A stretch of 64,000 nucleotides of DNA from CAKUFA01 sp963646285 (lineage in GTDB: Bacteria > Bacillota > Clostridia > Christensenellales > Aristaeellaceae): the NCBI GenBank assembly GCA_963646285.1, contig CAVIWF010000004.1:21703-85702 (forward strand), read 5' to 3'. The notes under the pieces are model-generated. The model made no database searches. It was not told where the DNA came from and was given only the letters and a program-made list of their open reading frames with translations. This document shows positions 32,806 through 40,695 of the stretch, in pieces. Made by a program: the position numbers and the translations under genes. Each line of letters starts with the position of its first letter. The first letter of the stretch is position 1.

Positions 32806-33653
32806 TTCGTATTGTTACGGACAGCATGTCCGATATATCCCAACAGGAGGCGGAGACTTGGGGCATTACCGTTGTGCCCCTGTCCGTGCGTTTTGGTGAG
32901 GAAGAGTATTTGGACGGTGTGGAAATGGACGACTTGACCTTTTTCCACCGGCTCAGCCAAGTAAAGGAACTGCCGAAAACCAGCCAGGTTCCCCCCGAAC
33001 GGTTCAAGACCGCATTCCGGCATTTGCTGGACAACAATGAGGATGAAATCCTTTGCATCACTGGCTCTTCCGGGCTTTCTGGTACCTATCAGTCGGCTGT
33101 GCTGGCTCGCGAAATGTCCCACCTGAAGGAACGCATTGTGATTGTGGATTCCCTCAGTGCTTCTGTAGGGGAAGCCATGCTGGTGTGGGAAGCCATCCGC
33201 TGCCTGCCCACGGCCGAAAGTGCGGCACAGCTTGGCTCCCATTTGGAAAAGCTGGTGGAACGCAATCACCTGATCGGCTGCTTTGAAGAGCTGAAATATT
33301 TGGTAATGGGCGGACGGCTCCATGCTGCCTTGGGTAAGGTTGGCACGTCCCTCCACATTAAGCCCCTGCTGCGCATGACAGATGGTAAGCTGCATCAGGT
33401 CGGCTTTGTCCGCAGCCTGCCCAAGGGACGGCAATGGTACCTTGACCGCCTGAAGGAATGCCCCCCGGATCCTGCCTTCCCCATCATGATTGCAGGAGCC
33501 ATGTGCGATGAAGAAGTGGCTTTGGTAAAGGAAGCCATTGAAGGCAGCGGCATTGCCCCCGGAGCGGAAATCCTCTGCCGGCACATCGGCGCCGTTATCG
33601 GCACTTATGTAGGCCCCAACATGACCACCTTGGCATGGGTGGCAAAGGAATAA
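32802..33653 (+). CDS. DegV/FakB-family fatty-acid-binding protein
   Basis: 283 residues. DegV signatures: IRIVTDSMSDIS at the start, TSQVPPERF, and CITGSSGLSGTYQSA. FakB proteins hold a fatty acid while the kinase FakA phosphorylates it for incorporation into phospholipid. Residues 150-230 form the lid region VMGGRLHAALGKVGTSLHIKPLL. Overlaps the FabT-like gene (ATGA), so both are made together. No fakA is in the window. Confidence 0.9.
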   Translation: MIRIVTDSMSDISQQEAETWGITVVPLSVRFGEEEYLDGVEMDDLTFFHRLSQVKELPKTSQVPPERFKTAFRHLLDNNEDEILCITGSSGLSGTYQSAVLAREMSHLKERIVIVDSLSASVGEAMLVWEAIRCLPTAESAAQLGSHLEKLVERNHLIGCFEELKYLVMGGRLHAALGKVGTSLHIKPLLRMTDGKLHQVGFVRSLPKGRQWYLDRLKECPPDPAFPIMIAGAMCDEEVALVKEAIEGSGIAPGAEILCRHIGAVIGTYVGPNMTTLAWVAKE

Positions 33654-33656
33654 CAA

Positions 33657-33703
33657 ACAAGACCGATTGCACTGTTTGATGCGGTGCAATCGGTCTTGTT
33701 CTT
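33657..33703. terminator. Bidirectional terminator between degV and the HerA-like gene
   Basis: 15-base arms ACAAGACCGATTGCA / TGCAATCGGTCTTGT with a T-rich tail, between convergent genes. Confidence 0.9.
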
Positions 33704-33716
33704 TTCTTTGTGCTAC

Positions 33717-35555
33717 TTATCTTTTTTTGCTGCCCCCAAGCATGCTGGTAATGCTGCCCATGATGCCTCGGGTAATGGTTCGTGTTACCTCTCGGCTGGC
33801 GGTGGAAATGGCTGTATTCTTGACCCGGCCAAGGACGGAATCATTGCGGCGGGCACGCTCGGCACGCTCTTCCCGCAATTCGTCTGCCCGCTTACGGCGT
33901 TCCTCAGCCTGACGTTCCTTTTCCGCTTTTTCCACTGCCTTCCGCTGCTTCTCAGCTTCCCTGGCATCGACGGCAGGCACAACCTGCTGAGGCTGCACGG
34001 CAATATAGTTGCCGGTGGTGGGGTCAAGCTGCATGGTCATCATCCGCTGCACATACTGGCCGGTGGTGGGGTCGAACATCATCACCGGCATTTGCTGCAC
34101 CTGGGGCTGCACAGGCACCTGGGGCTGCTGCACGGCGTTCATCCCCGGAAGCTGCCGCTGCACATAGGAGCCGGTAGCCGGGTCATATACCATGAAGCCC
34201 TGGGGCTTGGTGACGGTAGGCTCCTGGGTGGAAATCTGCACCGGCTGATGCATGACCGGGGCTGCCTGTTGTTTCTGGAAAGACCCGCACAGCACCTCAT
34301 AAGCGCTTTCCCGATCCACCACTTCATCATACACGCCGGCAAAGGGGCTGGTTTCAATGAAGGTTTGCCGGGTCTGAGGATCAATGGCCTTCATGTAAGA
34401 CTGGGGCGGCAGAATGGTTGCCCGATCCACCACGCAGGGCGCACCGTGTTCATCCAGGAAGGAAACCAGTGCCTCCCCCGTTTTCAGAGTGCTGATGGCC
34501 TCCTCCGTGTCGAAAGCCGGATTGGTACGGAAGGTTTGGGCGGCAACCTTGACTGCCTTCTGATCCAAAGGCGTATAGGCACGCAGGGCATGCTGGATTC
34601 GGTTACCCAACTGCCCCAGCACCGTCATGGGAATATCCGCCGGGGACTGGGTGACAAAATAGACGCCCACGCCCTTGGAGCGAATCAGCCGAACCACCTG
34701 CTCCACCTTTTCCAGCATGGTTTTGCTGCAATTGTTAAAGAGCAGATGCGCCTCATCAAAGAAGAATACCATGCGAGGCTTATCCCCATCCCCCTGCTCA
34801 GGCAGCAGCTCGTACAGTTCGCTGAGCATCCACAGCATGAAGGTGGAGTACATGGTGGGGTTATTGAAAAGCTTGTCTGCCGCAAGGATGTTAATGACGC
34901 CCCTGCCGTCCTCATCCAGCTGCATCCAGTCCGCAATGTTCAGGGCAGGTTCCCCAAAGAAGAGATTGCCCCCCTGATCTTCCAGCACAGCCACGGCACG
35001 CTGAATTGCGCCAATGGAAGCCACGGATACGTTGCCATATTGAAGGGTATAATCTCTGGCATGTTCGCCCAGGTAGGCAAGCATGGCCTTCAAATCCTTC
35101 AGATCCAGCAGGAGCATCCCTTCATCATCCGCCACCCGGAAGAGGATGTTCATCACGCCGGATTGGGTATCATTCAGCCCCAGCATGCGGCTTAAAAGCA
35201 TGGGCCCCATTTCCTGCACGGTTGCCCGGATAGGATGCCCCTGCTCGCCATACACATCCCAGAAAACCGTGGGGAATGCTTTGTACTGAAAGCTTGGCAC
35301 GCCGCAGGAGGTCAGCCGCTGTGCCAGTCCATCGCTGTGCTCCCCAGGGCGAACCATGCCGCTTAAATCACCCTTTACGTCGCTGAGGAACACGGGAACG
35401 CCCATGTCCGAAAAGCCTTCTGCCAGCACCTTCAGGGACACGGTTTTACCCGTGCCCGTAGCGCCGGCAATCAGGCCATGACGGTTGGCCATTTGGGGCA
35501 GCAGACAAACCGCTTTTTCTCCTGTGCCAACCCAGATTTTCCCCTCATAAAGCAT
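33717..35555 (-). CDS. HerA-like P-loop ATPase (DUF853/YjgR) with DPxTGxY repeats
   Basis: 612 residues. The ATPase core (1-405) has Walker A GATGTGKT (31-38) and Walker B FFFDEAH (264-270), plus SDVKGDLSGM and VTQSPADIP, typical of YjgR/DUF853 relatives of HerA and VirB4 pumping ATPases. The function of YjgR is unknown. Residues 456-520 carry three copies of a motif: YDPATGSYVQR, FDPTTGQYVQR and LDPTTGNYIAV, in a Gln/Pro/Val-rich linker. A strongly charged coiled coil follows (531-572), then a Gly/Ser/Thr-rich end. The start at 35555 follows AAAGGA. Single-gene unit. Confidence 0.88.
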   Translation of the reverse strand: MLYEGKIWVGTGEKAVCLLPQMANRHGLIAGATGTGKTVSLKVLAEGFSDMGVPVFLSDVKGDLSGMVRPGEHSDGLAQRLTSCGVPSFQYKAFPTVFWDVYGEQGHPIRATVQEMGPMLLSRMLGLNDTQSGVMNILFRVADDEGMLLLDLKDLKAMLAYLGEHARDYTLQYGNVSVASIGAIQRAVAVLEDQGGNLFFGEPALNIADWMQLDEDGRGVINILAADKLFNNPTMYSTFMLWMLSELYELLPEQGDGDKPRMVFFFDEAHLLFNNCSKTMLEKVEQVVRLIRSKGVGVYFVTQSPADIPMTVLGQLGNRIQHALRAYTPLDQKAVKVAAQTFRTNPAFDTEEAISTLKTGEALVSFLDEHGAPCVVDRATILPPQSYMKAIDPQTRQTFIETSPFAGVYDEVVDRESAYEVLCGSFQKQQAAPVMHQPVQISTQEPTVTKPQGFMVYDPATGSYVQRQLPGMNAVQQPQVPVQPQVQQMPVMMFDPTTGQYVQRMMTMQLDPTTGNYIAVQPQQVVPAVDAREAEKQRKAVEKAEKERQAEERRKRADELREERAERARRNDSVLGRVKNTAISTASREVTRTITRGIMGSITSMLGGSKKR

Positions 35556-35593
35556 CCATGGATCATTCCTTTCTCCCGAATCTCCATGGCTTT

Positions 35594-35622
35594 ATTGTAC
35601 TATTCGTATCCCATCCCGTCAA
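35594..35622 (-). promoter_or_regulatory. Promoter of the HerA-like gene
   Basis: Minus-strand TTGACG (35617-35622), 17-base spacer, TACAAT (35594-35599). Confidence 0.7.
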
Positions 35623-35643
35623 GGAAAATTCTGTGCAGATCCG

Positions 35644-36141
35644 TTACGGCACATCCAGAAAGATGGGTGTTTTCCCCAGGGTAGGCACAACCTGCTGCCA
35701 GAATACTTCCTGATCGAAGACCACCGTAGCCGTGTTATCGCAAGGGTGGAAGGCGATCCGTTTGGTCTGCTGCACGGCACGATCCACCACGAAGGTAATG
35801 CGGTGGTCTGCATCGTACCACAGTCCCATGGGGTTCAGGCTGCCGCTGCGCAGCTGAAGCATGTCCATCAGACATTCTTCCGGGGCAAAGGACAGCCGGG
35901 ACACCCCCAGCAGCTTGCTCACATCCGCCGTGCGGAAATGCTTGCCTGCCAAGGTCAGGTAAAGATAAAACTCCGTCTGCTGGCGATTGCAGAGCAGAAT
36001 ATTTTTGCAGATGGTCACATCCGGTGTGGCAAAAGGAAGGGCGAGGCAATCCTCCATGGTGAAGGCTGCCGGATGCTCCCACACATCGTGGGGAACGCCC
36101 AGTTCATTCAGCTTTGCCAGCACAGCGCCTTTGTTGGACAC
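35644..36141 (-). CDS. YbaK/ProX-type aminoacyl-tRNA deacylase
   Basis: 165 residues from the GTG at 36141, which has AAGGAG five bases upstream and gives the usual ProX length (VSNKGAVLAKLNELGVPHDVWEHP). The family removes mischarged amino acids from tRNA; ProX/PrdX edits Ala-tRNA(Pro). Core segments are DVTICKNILLCNRQQTEFYLYL, RFAPEEC-like SFAPEECLMDML, and SGSLNPMGLWYD..ITFVVD. The frame is open 68 codons upstream but that region contains the pfkA promoter. Divergent from pfkA. Confidence 0.87.
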   Translation of the reverse strand: MSNKGAVLAKLNELGVPHDVWEHPAAFTMEDCLALPFATPDVTICKNILLCNRQQTEFYLYLTLAGKHFRTADVSKLLGVSRLSFAPEECLMDMLQLRSGSLNPMGLWYDADHRITFVVDRAVQQTKRIAFHPCDNTATVVFDQEVFWQQVVPTLGKTPIFLDVP

Positions 36142-36211
36142 GGAGACTCCTTCTTTCTCGGAAAAGAATGGCGTTTCGGTGGTATTTAAGCACAAAAAAT
36201 CCATTCTTCTC

Positions 36212-36240
36212 TTTTCAATTATGTTCCCGCATGCTATAAT
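36212..36240 (+). promoter_or_regulatory. Promoter of pfkA
   Basis: TTTTCA (36212-36217), 17-base spacer, TATAAT (36235-36240); GGAGGAGG precedes the GTG start. Confidence 0.6.
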
Positions 36241-36283
36241 AAAACTGCTGGGTGTTTGAATCAAGTGGAGGAGGCGTTTTTTT

Positions 36284-37354
36284 GTGAAAAAAAGAATCGG
36301 TATTCTGACCAGCGGCGGGGACTGCCCCGGCTTGAACGCAGCCATTCGCGGCGTAACCCGTGCTGCCTACGAAATGTTTGATGCCGAGATCATCGGCATT
36401 CATGACGGATACCGAGGGTTGATCGAAGGCGACTATCAGGTCATGACCCGGGATCAGTTTTCCGGCATTCTGACCTTGGGGGGTACCATTCTCGGCACCG
36501 CCCGCACGCCCTTCCGCAACATGCGTGTGATCGGCGATGACAATGTAGACAAAGTCGCCGCCATGAAGAAAACCTACAAGGATTTGAAGCTGGATTGCCT
36601 GGTCACCCTGGGCGGCAACGGTACCCATAAAACAGCCAATCTGCTTTCAGAGGAAGGGCTGAACGTCATCGGTCTGCCCAAGACCATTGACAACGACCTG
36701 TACGGCACGGACTTCACCTTCGGCTTCCATACAGCCATGGACATTGCCACCGATGTGATTGACCGCATCCACACCACCGCCGCCAGCCACGGCCGGTGCA
36801 TGGTCATTGAAGTGATGGGCAACAAAGCCGGCTGGCTGACCTTGTATTCCGGCGTTGCAGGCGGCGCAGACGTGATCCTGATTCCCGAAGTGCCCTACGA
36901 TATTAAGAAGGTCGCCAAGGTGGTGGAGGCACGCGCCAAGTCCAACAAGGGCTTCACCATCATTGCCGTGGCAGAAGGCGCCATGGACAAGGAAGAAGCC
37001 AAAATGAAGAAGAAAGAGCGGGAAGCCAAGCGGGCAGCAGAGCATTATTCTTCCAGTGCCGCCGTTGCCCAGCAGCTCCGTGACCTGGTGGGCGTGGAAG
37101 CCCGGAACGTGGTACCCGGCCACATTCAGCGTGGCGGTGCGCCCAGTGCCTACGACCGGGTGCTTTCCACCCAGTTCGGCGTTCATGCAGCTGAGCTGAT
37201 CCGTGACGGTGTGTACGGGGTAACGGTAGCCCTGAAGAACAACACCATTACCCACAATGCCTTGAAGGACATTGCCGGTGTGCCGAAGCTGGTTCCTGCC
37301 GATGACCAGATGGTAGCAACAGCTCGGATGATGGGCATTTCTCTGGGCGACTAA
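36284..37354 (+). CDS. pfkA: 6-phosphofructokinase, group III (mixed-substrate) type
   Basis: 356 residues. Phosphorylates fructose 6-phosphate in glycolysis. The start is KKRIGILTSGGDCPGLNAAI, the catalytic motif is PKTIDNDL and the substrate motifs are VIEVMGNKAGWLT and HIQRGGAPSAYDR. The nucleotide-site motif reads GGNGTH, where classic ATP enzymes have GGDGS and pyrophosphate enzymes GGDDT. The PKTIDND lysine is typical of the group III family in which donor choice varies; the glycine favours ATP. A short basic insert (KMKKKEREAKRAAEHY, about 242-257) is present. Start GTG at 36284. Confidence 0.92.
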   Translation: MKKRIGILTSGGDCPGLNAAIRGVTRAAYEMFDAEIIGIHDGYRGLIEGDYQVMTRDQFSGILTLGGTILGTARTPFRNMRVIGDDNVDKVAAMKKTYKDLKLDCLVTLGGNGTHKTANLLSEEGLNVIGLPKTIDNDLYGTDFTFGFHTAMDIATDVIDRIHTTAASHGRCMVIEVMGNKAGWLTLYSGVAGGADVILIPEVPYDIKKVAKVVEARAKSNKGFTIIAVAEGAMDKEEAKMKKKEREAKRAAEHYSSSAAVAQQLRDLVGVEARNVVPGHIQRGGAPSAYDRVLSTQFGVHAAELIRDGVYGVTVALKNNTITHNALKDIAGVPKLVPADDQMVATARMMGISLGD

Positions 37355-37371
37355 AACTCTTATTAAGCTTC

Positions 37372-37405
37372 AAAGGAGAAGAGTTTTGTTTTCTCTTCTC
37401 CTTTT
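37372..37405 (+). terminator. Terminator after pfkA
   Basis: Perfect 12-base arms AAAGGAGAAGAG / CTCTTCTCCTTT with a 9-base T-rich loop and Ts following. Confidence 0.8.
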
Positions 37406-37423
37406 TCTATGTTGTGAGCGCAA

Positions 37424-37869
37424 TCAGCCTTCAGAAAGAAGCTTTTCCACGGCCTGCTTGTCTTCCTCGCTGAAGACGGTCAAGCCCGCCCTTTGCAAAG
37501 CCTTTGCCGCCACCCCTGCACCGGAGATCACCCTGCCGGTAAAGCTGCCGTCGTAGATCATGTTTGATCCGCAGGAGGGGCTTCTCTGCTTCAGAATAGC
37601 AATGGTGCACCCATTGAGCTCTGCTGCCCGCAGTGCACAGACAGCCCCTTTTTATAGGCTTCCGTGCGGTCGGTACCGTTTTTGTCGACAACAGATGAAC
37701 CACGGCACTCACAGGGTATCCGTGGCGTGGGCAATCCGCCCATCTGTTCCGGGCAAACAGGTATTAACGTATGCTTCTCCCCCAAGGAAAGCACCCAGGG
37801 GCAGGCTTTCTCCTTGCCATCATAGCGTGCAGGCAGCCCCAACAGGCAGGCACTGACCAGAATGTTCAT
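37424..37869 (-). pseudogene. DUF523-family protein interrupted by a one-base frameshift
   Basis: From the ATG at 37869 the frame reads MNILVSACLLGLPARYDGKE, then CPEQMGGLPTPRIPCE and VVDKNGTDRTEAYKKG, all DUF523 signatures. Directly after the run AAAAAGGGG (minus strand, about 37645-37654) the match moves to another frame: ALRAAELNGCTIAILKQR, SPSCGSNMIYDGSFTGRV and GLTVFSEED, stopping at 37424. One missing G restores the full 149-residue protein. The rest is well conserved, so it is either a recent mutation or a homopolymer sequencing error. The function of DUF523 is unknown; it has conserved cysteines. Confidence 0.88.
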
Positions 37870-37895
37870 GCATGCATCAACCTCCTTATGGGCAT

Positions 37896-37901
37896 AGTAT
37901 A
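37896..37901 (-). promoter_or_regulatory. Possible extended -10 element for the DUF523 gene
   Basis: TGG-TATACT on the minus strand 27 bases before the ATG; no good -35. Confidence 0.35.
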
Positions 37902-37970
37902 CCAGCTTTCCTAGCAAAAGGGAACGGCAGATGCGCCCCTTTCACGTACGGAAACTTTCGTATCCTATCC

Positions 37971-38001
37971 TTGACAAGCAAGCCTATTTGTTGAATAATA
38001 T
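37971..38001 (+). promoter_or_regulatory. Promoter of psuK-psuG
   Basis: A perfect TTGACA (37971-37976) with AATAAT at 17 bases or TAATAT at 19 bases. Confidence 0.6.
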
Positions 38002-38060
38002 AGTCTGTCTTTTCCCTGATGTGAATCAATCTCACCGAAAAGAAATGGAAGTGGAACAAC

Positions 38061-38987
38061 TTGCAGCAGCTGAACATCGTGGTCGTCGGTGGCGTGAATG
38101 TGGACGTCAGCGGCACGACGGAAACCCGAATGATGCACGGCGATTCCAACCCCGGTCATGTGAAGGTGACCCTCGGCGGCGTCGGGCGGAACATTGCGGA
38201 AAACCTTGCCCGGCTGGGCACCCGGGTCAGCATGCTCACCGTATTAGGTGAGGATGCCAATGCCGTCCATGCCCGGCAGGAATGCGCTGTCATGGGCATT
38301 AACCTGAAGCATGCAAAGATCGTGCCCGGCGGACGCACCAGCACCTATCTGTGCCTTAATGACATGGATGGCGAAATCTATGCAGCCGTTTCCGACATGA
38401 GCATTTGCGAGCACATTACGCCGGAATATCTTTCCCAGCATGTGGATCTGCTGAATGCCGCCGATATGGTGGTGGTGGATGCAAATATCCCCGAAAGCTC
38501 CATCCGCTGGCTGGCAGAAAACTGCAAAGCCCCCATGGCAGCCGATCCGGTATCTGTCAAAAAAGCCGGAAAGCTTCAGTCCTGCCTGGGCAGCTTTATA
38601 ACGCTGAAGCCCAATCGTCCGGAAGCAAGCCTGTTGACCGGCGTTGCCATTGAGGGTACAATGGGTCTTGAGGAAGCAGGACAGCAAATGCTCCGGGCAG
38701 GTGTGGAGAAGGTCTTCATCTCCCTGGGCAGCCAAGGTGTTTACTACACGGATGGCAAGGTTTCCGGCATTCAGCCCTGCTGCCCTGCCCACATTGTCAA
38801 CACCACAGGCTGCGGCGATGCCTTCATTGCGGCGGCGGTCATTGCCTGCGCCATGGGAAAGGATATCCGCACCATGGCTCACATGGGTCAGGCAGCATCC
38901 GCCATTTGTGCTGAAGCAGAAAGTGCTGTCAGCCCCACCGTTACGCTGGAACAAGTGCTGAATCTTATGAAAAAGACGGAGGAATGA
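38061..38987 (+). CDS. psuK: PfkB-family kinase, probable pseudouridine kinase
   Basis: 308 residues of the ribokinase fold: IVVVGGVNVDVSGTTE at the start, VTLGGVGRNIAENLARLG for the sugar site, and the anion-hole motif NTTGCGDAF near 254-262. It phosphorylates pseudouridine to the 5'-phosphate; the assignment rests on adjacency to psuG, four bases downstream. The start is probably TTG at 38061; no ATG is in frame nearby, and the upstream GGAAGTGG is a modest ribosome site. Confidence 0.85.
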   Translation: MQQLNIVVVGGVNVDVSGTTETRMMHGDSNPGHVKVTLGGVGRNIAENLARLGTRVSMLTVLGEDANAVHARQECAVMGINLKHAKIVPGGRTSTYLCLNDMDGEIYAAVSDMSICEHITPEYLSQHVDLLNAADMVVVDANIPESSIRWLAENCKAPMAADPVSVKKAGKLQSCLGSFITLKPNRPEASLLTGVAIEGTMGLEEAGQQMLRAGVEKVFISLGSQGVYYTDGKVSGIQPCCPAHIVNTTGCGDAFIAAAVIACAMGKDIRTMAHMGQAASAICAEAESAVSPTVTLEQVLNLMKKTEE

Positions 38988-38990
38988 ACC

Positions 38991-39908
38991 ATGAACTTGA
39001 ACAAGTATCTTGCTGTATCTCCCGAAGTACAGGCTGCCCTGGACGCAGGTAAGCCCGTTGTTGCCCTGGAGTCCACCATTATCTCCCACGGCATGCCCTA
39101 TCCCAAGAATGTGGAAACCGCACTGAACGTGGAAAAGATCATCCGGGACAACGGCGCCGTGCCTGCCACCATCGCCATCATCAAGGGCAAGCTGACCGTA
39201 GGCTGCACCCCTGAGCAGATCGAGTACCTGGGCAAGCGTGGCCTGGATGTGCCCAAGGCAAGCCGCCGTGACCTGCCTGTGCTGCTGGCCAAGGGTGAGG
39301 ACGGCGCCACCACGGTAACCACCACCATGATCGCCGCTGCAATGGCCGGTGTGAAGGTTTTTGCCACCGGCGGCATCGGCGGCGTGCACCGTGGTGCCGA
39401 AACCACCATGGACATTTCTGCCGACCTGGAAGAGCTGGCCATGACCCCTGTGATGGTCATCTGCGCCGGTGCCAAGTCCATTCTGGATCTGGGTCTGACC
39501 CTGGAATACCTGGAAACCAAGGGCGTGCCTGTTATTGGCTACCGTACCAAGGAACTGCCTGCCTTCTACACCGCTCACTCCGGCTTCTCTGTGGACTATC
39601 GGCTGGACACCCCCGAAGAGATTGCCGATGCCTTCAAGGTCAAGCTGGAATGCGGCCTGCAGGGCGGCATGCTGGTGACCAATCCCATCCCGGACGAGTA
39701 CTCCATGGATGCTGACTACATCAATGAGAACATTGATGCCGCCATCCGTGAGTGCGAGGAGAAGGGCATCCACGGCAAGGCCACCACGCCTTTCCTGCTG
39801 GATAAGATTCAGAAGCTGACCGCCGGTAAGAGCCTGGAAGCCAACATTCAGCTGGTGTACAACAATGTACGGCTGGGTGCCGAGGTTGCCAAGGCCATGT
39901 GCCGGTAA
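38991..39908 (+). CDS. psuG: Pseudouridine-5'-phosphate glycosidase
   Basis: 305 residues. Splits (reversibly) the C-glycosidic bond of pseudouridine 5'-phosphate to uracil and ribose 5-phosphate. Family signatures: VALESTIISHGMPYPKN, VGCTPEQIEYL, TTVTTTMIAAAMAGVKVF, ATGGIGGVHRGAE and ICAGAKSILDLGLTLEYLET. Forms a pair with psuK, so both steps of pseudouridine salvage are present; a pseudouridine transporter is not seen next to them. Confidence 0.95.
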   Translation: MNLNKYLAVSPEVQAALDAGKPVVALESTIISHGMPYPKNVETALNVEKIIRDNGAVPATIAIIKGKLTVGCTPEQIEYLGKRGLDVPKASRRDLPVLLAKGEDGATTVTTTMIAAAMAGVKVFATGGIGGVHRGAETTMDISADLEELAMTPVMVICAGAKSILDLGLTLEYLETKGVPVIGYRTKELPAFYTAHSGFSVDYRLDTPEEIADAFKVKLECGLQGGMLVTNPIPDEYSMDADYINENIDAAIRECEEKGIHGKATTPFLLDKIQKLTAGKSLEANIQLVYNNVRLGAEVAKAMCR

Positions 39909-39923
39909 TAACGGAAACCTTGA

Positions 39924-39958
39924 GGGGGAAACGGCGAAAGTCGTTTCTCCCTTTTTTT
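39924..39958 (+). terminator. Terminator after psuG
   Basis: A 12-base stem GGGGGAAACGGC / GTCGTTTCTCCC closed by a GAAA tetraloop, followed by seven Ts. Confidence 0.92.
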
Positions 39959-40018
39959 CTGCGTTACTGGTCTGATTGGGTTGTTCTTGAGATCAGCGAC
40001 AAATAACAGACGTTTTTC

Positions 40019-40047
40019 TTGTTTCATGCTCCTGCTTGTGCTACAAT
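40019..40047 (+). promoter_or_regulatory. Promoter of cobO
   Basis: TTGTTT (40019-40024), 17-base spacer, TACAAT (40042-40047). Confidence 0.6.
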
Positions 40048-40078
40048 AACACGCACGTAAAGAAAGGGAGGATCGGCT

Positions 40079-40606
40079 ATGCAGCATAAGCTTCACCTTT
40101 ACTATGGGGATGGCAAGGGCAAAACCACCTGCGGTATGGGGCTTGCTCTGCGGTTCCTTGGACACAGAAAACGTGTGCTGATTGCCCAATTCATGAAAGA
40201 CGGTACCTCCGGCGAGCTGGATGCCCTGCGTCATTTTCCCGCGGCAGTAGTTTTCGACATGAAGCCTGTGACAGGCTTTCTTACACAAATGCCGGAGGAG
40301 GAACGGCAGCAGGTGATTCAATTAGAAACAAAAGAAGCCGTCAGGCTTGCCGCTACCATCAGGGATAGCAAGCCGGATTTGATCCTTCTGGACGAACTGG
40401 CACTTGCCTGTACTATGGACGTGGTTCCGGTGGATACAGCTGCTGCGCTCGTCGATACAGCCTTGGAGAGGGGCGAAACCGTTGTCACCGGATACGCTGC
40501 GCCAGCGTGGCTGAAAGAACGTGCAGACTATGTGACGCACATGACAGCCGAAAAGCATCCCTACCAAACAGAAGGCCTCACCGCCCGTGAATGCGTGGAA
40601 TGGTGA
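40079..40606 (+). CDS. cobO: Cob(I)alamin adenosyltransferase, CobO/BtuR type
   Basis: 175 residues. P-loop GDGKGKTT (10-17) and the family segments VLIAQFMKDGTSGELDAL, DLILLDELALACTMDVV. Adenosylates corrinoids to make coenzyme B12. It stands alone with its own promoter and terminator; no other cobalamin gene or riboswitch is visible nearby, suggesting use in B12 salvage (inference). Confidence 0.92.
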   Translation: MQHKLHLYYGDGKGKTTCGMGLALRFLGHRKRVLIAQFMKDGTSGELDALRHFPAAVVFDMKPVTGFLTQMPEEERQQVIQLETKEAVRLAATIRDSKPDLILLDELALACTMDVVPVDTAAALVDTALERGETVVTGYAAPAWLKERADYVTHMTAEKHPYQTEGLTARECVEW

Positions 40607-40614
40607 GGGGCATG

Positions 40615-40660
40615 AAAAAGGACGTTCCTGCAACTTTGTGTTTGCAGAAACGTCCTTTTT
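40615..40660. terminator. Bidirectional terminator between cobO and lacZ
   Basis: AAAAAGGACGTTxCTGCAA and TTTGCAGxAACGTCCTTTTT form a long stem between convergent genes. Confidence 0.9.
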
Positions 40661-40695
40661 GTTATCAACCAAATGTCACTTGCAACGGTGTTTCG

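Noticed and set aside
37591..37917. A complete 108-residue gene at the DUF523 locus
   Set aside because: The last residues after the AAAAAGGGG run do not match the family, while another frame continues the match, so it is a truncated product of a frameshift.
39959..40078. Cobalamin riboswitch upstream of cobO
   Set aside because: The interval is too short, has none of the conserved B12-box sequence, and a promoter sits 32-60 bases before the start.
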